DNA of 41,917 nucleotides from Shewanella waksmanii ATCC BAA-643. GTDB lineage: Bacteria > Pseudomonadota > Gammaproteobacteria > Enterobacterales > Shewanellaceae. Below are positions 34,527-41,917 of the stretch, piece after piece. The stretch covers positions 1 to 41,917 of the forward strand of contig NZ_JAEH01000048.1 of the NCBI RefSeq assembly GCF_000518805.1, written 5' to 3'. Numbering within the stretch: position 1 is the stretch's first letter; every line of letters begins with the position of its first letter. A program made the translations under genes and the position numbers. Below the pieces are notes generated by a model. The model had not been told where the DNA came from and ran no database searches. It worked only from the letters and a program-made list of their open reading frames with translations.

Positions 34527-35306
34527 ATGCTGTCTTTAACTGCGCCGCAAATAAGTGCTTTCATTGGAACCTTTTGGTGGCCATTTTGCCGGATTATGGG
34601 GGCATTTCTAGTCCTCCCCTTTTTTAGCAGCAGCTATATTCCTGCTCGGCTGCGGATTTTGTTAGCGGTGGTGATTGCGGCATTGCTAGCGCCGATGCTG
34701 CCTAACGTTCCCGAGGTCGACGCACTGTCGATTGCCGCAGTATTTATTGCAATCGAGCAGCTTCTGCTCGGCTTCATGTTGGCGCTATTTCTTTCAATAC
34801 TCATCCATGTCATGACCCTATTAGGGGCGATGATGTCGATGCAGATGGGCTTGGCCATGGCAGTCATGAATGACCCGGCCAATGGCACATCGAACCCCAT
34901 TCTGAGTCAGTGGTTTTTGCTCTATGGTACCTTGCTGTTTTTGGCCCTAGATGGCCATCTTGTTGCCATTGGCATCTTGGTTGATAGCTTTCTTCTGTGG
35001 CCGATTGGCAGTGGCATTTTCGATTTACCCTTGATGGGATTAGTGGGTCGCTTTGCTTGGTTATTTGCCTCGGCATTTATGCTGGCGATTCCTGTGATAT
35101 TAGCCATGTTAATGGTCAACATTACCTTTGGTGTGTTGAGCCGGGCTGCACCATCTTTAAACGTATTTGCACTCGGCTTTCCAATGTCGATGTTGATGGG
35201 CTTAGTGTGTGTGATGTTCTCTTTTAGCGGCTTGCCCAGTCGTTACAGCGACCTGTGCCTTGATGCACTCGCCGCCATGTACCAATTCATTGGGGGCGCG
35301 GTATGA
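34527..35306 (+). CDS. fliR: Export gate protein FliR (lateral)
   Basis: 259 residues, six predicted membrane helices. Recognisable by FWWPFCRIMGAFLVLPFFSS, QMGLAMAVMNDPANGTSNPIL and RAAPSLNVFALGFPMSM. 2 nt after fliQ; its stop overlaps the flhB start (ATGA). Confidence 0.95.
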   Translation: MLSLTAPQISAFIGTFWWPFCRIMGAFLVLPFFSSSYIPARLRILLAVVIAALLAPMLPNVPEVDALSIAAVFIAIEQLLLGFMLALFLSILIHVMTLLGAMMSMQMGLAMAVMNDPANGTSNPILSQWFLLYGTLLFLALDGHLVAIGILVDSFLLWPIGSGIFDLPLMGLVGRFAWLFASAFMLAIPVILAMLMVNITFGVLSRAAPSLNVFALGFPMSMLMGLVCVMFSFSGLPSRYSDLCLDALAAMYQFIGGAV

Positions 35307-36436
35307 GTGATAAAAACTCTGGTCAAAGTAAAACGGAGAAGGCGACACCACAAAAACTGAAAAAAGCCCGCGAAAAAGGTCAGGTACCGCGCTCAAAAGA
35401 TCTGGCTTCAACCGCCCTTATTATCGGTTGTGCGCTGATGTTGACTCTTAGTGCGGATTGGTTTGCTGGGAACATGGCGGCGTTGGCGCAATTTAACATG
35501 CAAGTTAGCCGTGAGCAGCTACTGAGCGACGATGTGCTGCAACAGCACATAGGTGGCTCCTTGGTGGCGATGCTGAACTTGTTGGGCCCGCTGTTCATTA
35601 TGGTGGCGCTTATTGCGATGATCGCCGGTGCCATGCCCGGTGGACCAGTGTTTAGCTTTAAAAATGCTGCGTTTAAGTACAGTCGTATAGACCCGATTTC
35701 AGGTATTGGACGCATTTTTTCGGTGAAATCCTTGGTCGAGTTGGTGAAATCCATTCTTAAAGTCACCTTGCTGTTGAGCATTATGGTGTACTTCCTTGAA
35801 GCCAATCTACAAACCTTGTTGAGTTATAATCAGCTGCCTGTTGATGAAGCAGTGCGCCATGGCATCAATATGTTGTCTTTGGGGATGTTCTATTTAGGGC
35901 TGGGCCTACTGGTGATCACCTTCATCGATGTACCGTACCAGTATTGGCATCATCACAAAGAGCTCAGAATGTCGCGCCAAGATGTCAAAGATGAGCAGAA
36001 ACAACAAGATGGTAAGCCGGAGGTCAAAGCAAAGATTCGTCAGTTACAGCAGCGAATTGGTCGCTCTCGGGCCGAAGTGGCGATTCCTCAAGCCGACGTA
36101 TTATTGGTCAATCCCAGCCACTATGCGGTTGCGCTTAAATATGACCTTTCCCGAGCAGAAGCGCCCTATGTGGTGACAAAAGGAACCGATGAGTTAGCGC
36201 TGTATATGCGCCAAATCGCGCAGCGCCACGATGTTGAGGTGATTGAAGTGCCGCCACTAACCCGCGCAATTTATTACTCGACTCAGGTAGAGCAGCAGAT
36301 CCCAGCAGCACTGTTTATTGCGATTGCTCATGTACTTAATTACGTATTGCAGATCAAGGCTGCAAGGGAAGGTAAACAAGCCAAACCTGAACCCTTGCCA
36401 CAGTTTTTCATTCCGCCTCACTTACGCCATGACTAA
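35303..36436 (+). CDS. flhB: Export specificity switch FlhB (lateral)
   Basis: 377 residues. N-terminal KTEKATPQKLKKAREKGQVPRSKDL is diagnostic. Four membrane helices follow, then the cytoplasmic autocleaving domain. The cleavage tetrapeptide is NPSH (270-273) where most FlhB have NPTH; the catalytic Asn and Pro are kept. LafE is expected to trigger the hook-to-filament switch here. ATGA overlap with fliR. Confidence 0.95.
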   Translation: MSDKNSGQSKTEKATPQKLKKAREKGQVPRSKDLASTALIIGCALMLTLSADWFAGNMAALAQFNMQVSREQLLSDDVLQQHIGGSLVAMLNLLGPLFIMVALIAMIAGAMPGGPVFSFKNAAFKYSRIDPISGIGRIFSVKSLVELVKSILKVTLLLSIMVYFLEANLQTLLSYNQLPVDEAVRHGINMLSLGMFYLGLGLLVITFIDVPYQYWHHHKELRMSRQDVKDEQKQQDGKPEVKAKIRQLQQRIGRSRAEVAIPQADVLLVNPSHYAVALKYDLSRAEAPYVVTKGTDELALYMRQIAQRHDVEVIEVPPLTRAIYYSTQVEQQIPAALFIAIAHVLNYVLQIKAAREGKQAKPEPLPQFFIPPHLRHD

Positions 36437-36443
36437 AGGAAAT

Positions 36444-36455
36444 ATGATTCGATGA
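36444..36455 (+). other. Possible three-codon leader frame before flhA
   Basis: ATG ATT CGA TGA follows AAAGGA closely, and its TGA overlaps the flhA ATG at 36452. The Shine-Dalgarno is poorly placed for flhA itself (about 13 nt), so ribosomes may start at the mini-frame and restart at flhA. Confidence 0.3.
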
Positions 36456-38533
36456 ATTGGTTGTCTAACGCTTTTCAAGGTAACAAAGCTTATATCGGAA
36501 TTCCGATCATGCTGTTAGCCATTCTGGCGATGGTGATACTGCCTTTGCCGCCTTGGTTACTCGATATCTTATTCACCTTTAATATTGTGCTCGCGGTGAT
36601 GGTGTTGTTGGTGGGGGTGTCGATTCGCCGGCCATTAGAGTTTTCGGTGTTTCCGACGGTTTTACTACTGGCGACGCTAATGCGTTTAACCTTGAATGTT
36701 GCCTCGACACGTGTGGTATTGATTGAAGGCCATCAAGGTGGTGATGCTGCTGGTCGGGTTATTCAAGCATTCGGTGAGGTGGTGATTGACGGCAACTATG
36801 TTGTTGGTGGGGTGATCTTCTTAATCCTAATGATCATCAACTTTGTGGTGATCACTAAAGGTGGTGAGCGTATATCTGAAGTCTCAGCGCGCTTTACCTT
36901 GGATGCTTTGCCGGGTAAACAGATGGCGATTGATGCCGATCTTAATGCAGGCGTGCTCAGTCAGGAGCAAGCGCGCGAGCGCCGCCAAGAGGTGGCCCGT
37001 GAAGCTGATTTTTATGGCTCAATGGATGGTGCTTCTAAATTTGTGCGTGGTGATGCGATTGCCGGGATCTTGATTCTCGCTATCAATATTCTAGGGGGTA
37101 TCGCCATCGGTGTGTTCATGCACGATTTAAGTGCCGCCGATGCATTTAAAACCTATGCGCTGCTGACCATAGGTGATGGTCTTGTGGCACAGATCCCATC
37201 GCTATTGCTGGCAACGGCGGCAGCGATTATCGTGACTCGGGTGTCCGATGCCGAAGAGATGCCCACCCAGCTAAGCCAACAACTGCTGGCCAACCCAAAA
37301 ACACTGGCCACAGCAGCTGCGGTAATGTTGATACTGGGCATTGTTCCTGGCATGCCAGCGGCAGTGTTTCTATCTTTTGCAGCCTTGTTGGGTTTTGCTG
37401 CCTGGAAGCAAGGTCAGCGGCAGGCAAATCCGCCTGCGCAAGCGGTGGAGCAGCAGGTTGAAAAAAGTCTCGCAGAGCCTTCACTTCCCAGTTGGGATGC
37501 GTTGCCATTTACCGATCTGATTGAGGTGCGACTTGGCTATCGCTTAGTGCACTTGGTCGAGCGCAGTAAGGGAGCAGAACTGCAAAAGCGTTTAACCGGT
37601 ATTCGTCGTACCCTGTCTGAGCAAGCGGGCTTTTTGTTAGCTGAAGTCAGGGTGCGGGATAATTTGGCGCTGGCGCCTAATGCCTATCAGATTAACTTGA
37701 TGGGCAACCCTATTGTGACTGCTGAACTTGAACCCGATAAGCTTATGGCGATTAAGAGTGGTCCGGTTTATGGTGAAATTGATGGCATTTTGACTCAAGA
37801 GCCCGCTTATCAAATGGACGCAGTGTGGATTGATAATGAAGCTAAAGCCAAGGCGCTAAATTTAGGTTATTCGGTGGTGGACAACGCCACGGTTATTGCC
37901 ACTCACGTCAGCAAATTGGTGCGCGAATCATTGGCCGATATGCTGCAGCATGACGATGTGGTCGCAATGACGGACCGGTTGGCTAAACAGTCCCCTAAAC
38001 TTGCCGAGGCATTAAGTAATGCGTTAACGCCCATCCAGTTACTTAAGGTGTTTCGTCTATTGCTCAAAGAGCAAGTATCACTGAAAGATATTCGTACCAT
38101 TGGCACCACGTTGTTGGAGTGCAGTGAAAACAGTAAAGATCCAATTTTGTTGGCGGCTGATGTCCGTTGCGCGCTCAAGCAATCAATATTGCATTCGATA
38201 GCGGGGAGCGACAACACATTGAATGTGATGACCTTAGCGCCAGAACTGGAGCAGACATTGACCAATGCGCTCACTCAAGCGCAGCAACAAGGTAAAGTGG
38301 CGATGGACAGCTTTCCGGTTGAGCCGCAATTACTGGCGCAACTGCAACAAAAAATGCCGCAATTACTGGCCGATGCCAAAGCACAGGGACACAGTCCGCT
38401 GTTGTTGGTATCTCCGCAACTGCGGCCTTTACTGGCGAGGTATGCGTTGGCGTTTGCCCGAGGGTTACATGTGCTGTCTTACAACGAAGTGCCTGAAAGT
38501 CGCGAGCTAATGGTTGCTGGCCAATTAGGCTAA
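36452..38533 (+). CDS. flhA: Export gate protein FlhA (lateral)
   Basis: 693 residues, full length. Eight membrane helices in the N-terminal half, including RRPLEFSVFPTVLLLATLMRLTLNVASTRV and the FHIPEP-family loop ERISEVSARFTLDALPGKQMAIDADLNAG. A large cytoplasmic domain (about 360-693) receives chaperone-substrate complexes. It ends the fliM operon, 15 nt after flhB. Confidence 0.97.
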   Translation: MNWLSNAFQGNKAYIGIPIMLLAILAMVILPLPPWLLDILFTFNIVLAVMVLLVGVSIRRPLEFSVFPTVLLLATLMRLTLNVASTRVVLIEGHQGGDAAGRVIQAFGEVVIDGNYVVGGVIFLILMIINFVVITKGGERISEVSARFTLDALPGKQMAIDADLNAGVLSQEQARERRQEVAREADFYGSMDGASKFVRGDAIAGILILAINILGGIAIGVFMHDLSAADAFKTYALLTIGDGLVAQIPSLLLATAAAIIVTRVSDAEEMPTQLSQQLLANPKTLATAAAVMLILGIVPGMPAAVFLSFAALLGFAAWKQGQRQANPPAQAVEQQVEKSLAEPSLPSWDALPFTDLIEVRLGYRLVHLVERSKGAELQKRLTGIRRTLSEQAGFLLAEVRVRDNLALAPNAYQINLMGNPIVTAELEPDKLMAIKSGPVYGEIDGILTQEPAYQMDAVWIDNEAKAKALNLGYSVVDNATVIATHVSKLVRESLADMLQHDDVVAMTDRLAKQSPKLAEALSNALTPIQLLKVFRLLLKEQVSLKDIRTIGTTLLECSENSKDPILLAADVRCALKQSILHSIAGSDNTLNVMTLAPELEQTLTNALTQAQQQGKVAMDSFPVEPQLLAQLQQKMPQLLADAKAQGHSPLLLVSPQLRPLLARYALAFARGLHVLSYNEVPESRELMVAGQLG

Positions 38534-38545
38534 TGCTGACATGGA

Positions 38546-38581
38546 TGCCTGTGCCGCCAGCATATTATGGCGGCACAGGCA
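38546..38581 (+). terminator. Strong hairpin between flhA and pldB
   Basis: TGCCTGTGCCGCCA and TGGCGGCACAGGCA form a perfect 14-bp stem with an 8-nt loop. No T run follows on either strand, so it may stabilise the two convergent messages or stop transcription only partly. It lies 12 nt after flhA and 6 nt after the pldB stop. Confidence 0.6.
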
Positions 38582-38587
38582 CTGAGA

Positions 38588-39535
38588 CTAAGGGTGTTGC
38601 TCAATAAACTGCAATAACTGGGTTAACGCCGCATTGCGTGGGGTGTCTTTTTCCATAAAAATTTCATGGCGGGCATCGGCAATGGGGACCACCTGACAGT
38701 GTTGACTGCGGGCTCGGTTTTGGGCCTGGTTGTCAACAATGCTGTCTTCACTCGCCTGCAATATCAGTTTAGGCACCTGTGTGTCACGCGCTGCGAAGAT
38801 GGCTTGTTCACTGGCATCAATGGCTTCAACTAACCAGCGGTTGGTTGGTGAGCCAAGCTGCAATTGCGGCTCGTCACGATAAATGTGTAAATAGTCCTCA
38901 TAACGCGCTTGGCTATAAGTCAGGTCATTGCCTTTAAATGGGTGTGGTGAGTAATCTTTGCCACCCAATATGTAGTTGGGTGGCTGTTGTCGACGCTGGC
39001 TATCAAGCAGGTTAGCTAACCAACGAATAAAGCCTCGGTTAATCGGTAATCTAATACCCAACATTGGTGCAGAGAACACCGCGGCTTTAAAGGTGCTCGG
39101 CTTGGACTGCATGTACAAACTCCCAATACAGCCCCCCATTGAGTGACCGACCAAATAAAGTTGCCCTTGAGCATTAGGCAGGACAACCTCGTCGATAAAG
39201 TGACTAAAATCGTCGATATAGAGGTCAAAGTTATCGATATGACCCTGATGATGATTATGGGTGGTGCGACTGGATAGACCTTGACCACGATGATCTATTG
39301 CGAAAATCTGATAGCCGGCCTGATACAGATCGAAAATTAGCTCATGGTATTTAAGATAGGATTCCACTCGACCGTTGCTGATCACTATGGTGCCTTTAGG
39401 CGATGGGTGATCGATACGACCATAGGCCAAAGTTATCCCATCGGCAGTGGTTAAGCGCTGATGTCTCACCTGCTGCCAAAGGGTGCGTTGTGCCTCAGTA
39501 TTAAGTTGGGATTCTTGGCTAAATATATGTGTCAT
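38588..39535 (-). CDS. pldB: Lysophospholipase L2-like alpha/beta hydrolase
   Basis: 315 residues from ATG 39535. The open frame extends to a GTG at 39592, but that codon lies in the hairpin of the neighbouring gene and has no ribosome site. The nucleophile elbow is GHSMGG (Ser132); GRVESYLKYHEL and IDHRGQG match E. coli PldB closely, and a late HEIFMEKD supplies the probable catalytic His. It cleaves lysophospholipids at the membrane. Not flagellar; it marks the cluster's right border. Confidence 0.88.
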   Translation of the reverse strand: MTHIFSQESQLNTEAQRTLWQQVRHQRLTTADGITLAYGRIDHPSPKGTIVISNGRVESYLKYHELIFDLYQAGYQIFAIDHRGQGLSSRTTHNHHQGHIDNFDLYIDDFSHFIDEVVLPNAQGQLYLVGHSMGGCIGSLYMQSKPSTFKAAVFSAPMLGIRLPINRGFIRWLANLLDSQRRQQPPNYILGGKDYSPHPFKGNDLTYSQARYEDYLHIYRDEPQLQLGSPTNRWLVEAIDASEQAIFAARDTQVPKLILQASEDSIVDNQAQNRARSQHCQVVPIADARHEIFMEKDTPRNAALTQLLQFIEQHP

Positions 39536-39576
39536 GGCAATAGCTTGTTGGTGGCGAGTCAGTGTTGCTCGGTATC

Positions 39577-39608
39577 GATAAAACTGCAGCACCAGCAGCG
39601 CTGGTGCT
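39577..39608 (-). terminator. Terminator after the DUF885 gene
   Basis: On minus, AGCACCAGC and GCTGGTGCT (9 bp, 3-nt loop) are followed after three bases by TTTT. It lies 14 nt past the stop at 39623. The T run is short. Confidence 0.6.
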
Positions 39609-39622
39609 TATGCAGTAATGGC

Positions 39623-41458
39623 TTAGTTAGCTTGGCTGGTGGCGATGAACTCATCAATCTGCTGTTCAAGAATTGGCATGGGTACCGAACCTTGGGCTAA
39701 CACAGCATCATGGAAAGCTCGAATATCAAACTTTTCTCCCAAAGTTTGCTCCGCTTTGGCTCTGAGACGTTTGATGGTCAGCTCGCCCACTTTGTATGAC
39801 ACTGCCTGCCCAGGCCAGGAGATATAACGGTCAATCTCAGTGGTGACATTGTGCAGTGATAACGCGGTATTTTGAGCCATAAAGTCTAATGCTTGTTGAC
39901 GACTCCAACCCTTAGCGTGCATACCGGTATCAACAACTAAGCGTGCCGCGCGCCACATCTCGTAAGTGAGGCGGCCAAAGTTGCTGTAAGGGTCTTGATA
40001 GAAGCCGGCTTCAAGGCCTAAGTATTCTGAATATAATCCCCAGCCTTCACCAAAGGCCGAAATATAACTGTAGCGCCTAAAGTTAGGTAGGCTGCTGAGC
40101 TCTTTATTGAGTGAGATCTGCAAATGATGCCCAGGTACAGCTTCGTGTAAAGTTAATGCTTCCATCTCGTACATCGGGCGTTTGTCTAAGGCGTAAGTGT
40201 TGACCCAGTAATAGCCCGGCTCATCGTCGCGGTTGCTACCAGAATAACGGCCCGTGGTGTATTTAGGTGCGATTTCATCTGGGACCTTTTGGATACCATA
40301 GGGCGTTCTTGGCAGTTTTCCAAAATACTTAGGTAACATCGCATCGGCTTTTTTGGCGATATACGCGGCTTCTTTAAGTAACTCTTCTTCGGTCTTGGGA
40401 TAAAACTGTGGGTCGGTGCGTAAGAAGTGCAAGAAATCGGCAAAGCTACCGTCAAAGCCGACTTGCTCAATCACTTGCTGCATCTCGCCACGGATACGTT
40501 TGACTTCCTTTAACCCCAGCTGGTGCACTTCTTCGGCACTCATATCTAAGGTGGTGTAGTAGCGCACACGGTTTTCATAAAAGGCTAAGCCGTCGGGTAG
40601 ACTCGCTGCTGCAATATTGCTGCGTGCACCAGGAATATACTCTTGGGTCATAAAATCATAGAAGTCTTGATACAGCGGCAAGACTTGCTGCTCTATCAGC
40701 TGGCGCCCTTTCGTGGTTAGGGTTTGCTTTTGTGCTTCGCTAAAATGTTTAGGAAATTGTTCAAATGGCTTGTAATAGCCGCTGTCTTCTACCGGCACAA
40801 TAAATGCGCTAATACTGTCTTCAAAACCTTTTAGGGTGACTTTAGGCGGCGTATAACCTTCGGCTAACCCGAGTTTCATCCAATGCATTTGCTGTGAAAA
40901 ATAGCGCGGTAAGGCCGCGAGTTTGCTGAGGTAGTTTTGATAGTCTTTTTCGGTTTTAAAACTGCCTTTAGCAATACTGGCTATGTAGGCATGGAAACCA
41001 CTTTCGGCAGAAATGGGCGTGTAGTGGTCTTTGTACTGATATTGGTCAACCTGATTTTGCAGTTGGTACTGCAATATTTGTGCGTTAACGCTATCGGCTT
41101 TAGACAACTTGTTGAGGTCAAGTTTCTTTAGTGAAGCCAGTAATGACTGTGCTTGGCTATTGCGCTGTGCAAGGGCTTGTGCAGACAGGTCGGTTAATTT
41201 ACCGGCTGCAGATTGCTCCCCTTTACTGTATGCCAGAGAAGGGTTGGCGCTAAGCGATAGTTGCCATGCGGCATCGATGATGGTTTTTAGATCACGATCG
41301 ATGACCGCGACTTCTGGGGCTGTTGCTACCTGTTCAATGGCTTCAGGCTTGGCTTTTTGCGCATCATATGCGTACCGATTGTAATCGGTGGCCGTGGTGT
41401 TGAGTTGGCAGGCGCTGAGGCTCAATGCGAGTAAACTCGGCACAAGTAGCTTAGACAT
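39623..41458 (-). CDS. DUF885-family lipoprotein, probable metallopeptidase
   Basis: 611 residues. Lipoprotein signal with acylated Cys17 (ALSLSAC), so likely outer-membrane anchored in the periplasm. The family motif HEAVPGHH (438-445) is intact and resembles a metal-binding HExxxGHH site. Other DUF885 features include FYENRVRYYTTLDMSAEEVHQLGLKEV, and EGWGLYSEYLG after the metal motif. Substrate unknown; peptidase activity is an inference from the family. ATG 41458 with AAGGG upstream. Confidence 0.88.
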   Translation of the reverse strand: MSKLLVPSLLALSLSACQLNTTATDYNRYAYDAQKAKPEAIEQVATAPEVAVIDRDLKTIIDAAWQLSLSANPSLAYSKGEQSAAGKLTDLSAQALAQRNSQAQSLLASLKKLDLNKLSKADSVNAQILQYQLQNQVDQYQYKDHYTPISAESGFHAYIASIAKGSFKTEKDYQNYLSKLAALPRYFSQQMHWMKLGLAEGYTPPKVTLKGFEDSISAFIVPVEDSGYYKPFEQFPKHFSEAQKQTLTTKGRQLIEQQVLPLYQDFYDFMTQEYIPGARSNIAAASLPDGLAFYENRVRYYTTLDMSAEEVHQLGLKEVKRIRGEMQQVIEQVGFDGSFADFLHFLRTDPQFYPKTEEELLKEAAYIAKKADAMLPKYFGKLPRTPYGIQKVPDEIAPKYTTGRYSGSNRDDEPGYYWVNTYALDKRPMYEMEALTLHEAVPGHHLQISLNKELSSLPNFRRYSYISAFGEGWGLYSEYLGLEAGFYQDPYSNFGRLTYEMWRAARLVVDTGMHAKGWSRQQALDFMAQNTALSLHNVTTEIDRYISWPGQAVSYKVGELTIKRLRAKAEQTLGEKFDIRAFHDAVLAQGSVPMPILEQQIDEFIATSQAN

Positions 41459-41532
41459 ATCATTTTCCCTTTGCTTCGTTATTGTTTTGTATAGCCGTTT
41501 GATTATGCCTCAAAGCTACAGCAAAAGGGTAT

Positions 41533-41564
41533 AAAAAAAGCCACCGTTTATGGGTGGCTTTTTG
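41533..41564. terminator. Bidirectional Rho-independent terminator
   Basis: AAAAAGCCACC and GGTGGCTTTTT (11 bp) around GTTTATG, with A and T runs on both sides. It faces no gene end now visible: the DUF885 gene starts here on minus, so it probably served a gene to the right that the insertion sequence has separated. Confidence 0.75.
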
Positions 41565-41575
41565 TATCAAGCTAT

Positions 41576-41917
41576 TGTCCCGTCCTGAGATAAGTTGACA
41601 CTTTGGAGACTTATCTATGAAACCTTCAAGCACAATCAGCATTAAACGTACACAACGTGATTACACATTAGGCTTTAAATTAGCCGTTGTCAGTCAAGTA
41701 GAAAAAGGCGAGCTAACCTATAAGCAAGCTCAACAGCACTACGGTATTCAAGGTCGAAGTACGGTCCTTACATGGTTAAGAAAGCATGGTAGATTAGACT
41801 GGACGCAACCCATGGAGCACTCTCCTATGTCTAAATCTAAAGAAACACCTGCCCAGAAAATCAAACGATTAGAGAAACAAGTTTCTAATTTAGAAATGAA
41901 AAACATGATTTATGGCG
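41576..41917 (+). mobile_element. IS3-family insertion sequence, left part
   Basis: The left end is taken as TGTCCCGTCCTGAGATAAGTTG from 41576, typical in starting with TG and lying 41 nt before the transposase gene. The right end and the target duplication are outside the window, so the exact boundary is inferred. Confidence 0.75.
41617..41917 (+). CDS. IS3-family transposase OrfA (incomplete at window end)
   Basis: At least 100 codons, open to the end of the window. ATG 41617 with GGAG 8 nt upstream. The N-terminal helix-turn-helix is clear (YTLGFKLAVVSQVEKGELTYKQAQQHYGI, then TVLTWLRKHG), followed by a heptad leucine-zipper-like region (KIKRLEKQVSNLEMKN). This is the DNA-binding half of an IS3-type transposase. 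The catalytic DDE partner would lie to the right. Confidence 0.88.
   Translation, partial: MKPSSTISIKRTQRDYTLGFKLAVVSQVEKGELTYKQAQQHYGIQGRSTVLTWLRKHGRLDWTQPMEHSPMSKSKETPAQKIKRLEKQVSNLEMKNMIYG

Noticed and set aside
1295..38533. A wholly new multi-gene system
   Set aside because: Nearly every gene falls in a known flagellar or c-di-GMP family in the known lateral order; only the small membrane protein and the leader structures are unexplained.
39536..39592. Upstream GTG start for the PldB-like gene
   Set aside because: Lies within the hairpin of the neighbouring gene and has no Shine-Dalgarno.

Overview
The window is a gammaproteobacterial chromosome segment, most likely Shewanella or a close Alteromonadales relative. 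This rests on the 5S and 23S rRNA tails, the flagellar protein sequences and the moderate base composition, and is an inference without database support. It begins at the end of an rRNA operon (last ~42 nt of 23S, then 5S and a terminator). About 700 bp of decayed, repeated copies of the 5S tail and terminator follow. It ends inside the left part of an IS3-family insertion sequence.

Almost everything between is one complete secondary (lateral, 'laf' type) flagellar gene cluster of about 35 kb, comparable to the lateral system of Vibrio parahaemolyticus, Flag-2 of E. coli and the secondary system of Shewanella putrefaciens CN-32. Layout: (1) a GGDEF/EAL c-di-GMP enzyme on + (1295-3784). (2) A minus-strand operon reading leftward from 10912: lafB(fliD)-lafC(fliS)-lafD(fliT)-lafE(fliK)-lafF(fliL)-lafS(fliA)-lafT(motA)-lafU(motB)-PilZ gene-small membrane protein. 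It is preceded by an excellent sigma-54 promoter. (3) lafA (flagellin), alone on minus with its own terminator and an unusual leader. (4) flgBCDEFGHIJKL-lafW on minus (rod, hook, rings, junction). (5) flgA-flgM-flgN on +. (6) motY-lafK-fliEFGHIJ on minus, with LafK the sigma-54 activator. (7) fliMNPQR-flhBA on + (switch and export gate), divergent from motY across a 537-bp very AT-rich region. (8) Two housekeeping-type genes on minus, a PldB-like lysophospholipase and a DUF885 lipoprotein, then the IS element.

Working model (inference): LafK with sigma-54 turns on the early and middle operons, including the one that encodes LafS (sigma-28). FlgM holds LafS until it is exported through the finished hook, and LafS then drives flagellin. 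LafT/LafU look like a proton-type stator helped by MotY. No fliO, flhF, flhG or chemotaxis genes are present. FliM lacks the N-terminal CheY-binding segment and FlgJ lacks its peptidoglycan hydrolase domain. All pieces needed for a filament, hook, basal body, export gate and stator are otherwise intact. I see no evidence of a wholly new system. The least explained signals are the two interleaved 10-bp helices in the lafA leader (one covers the ribosome binding site), the stator-coupled PilZ gene with an unknown small membrane protein, and the decayed rRNA-tail repeats.
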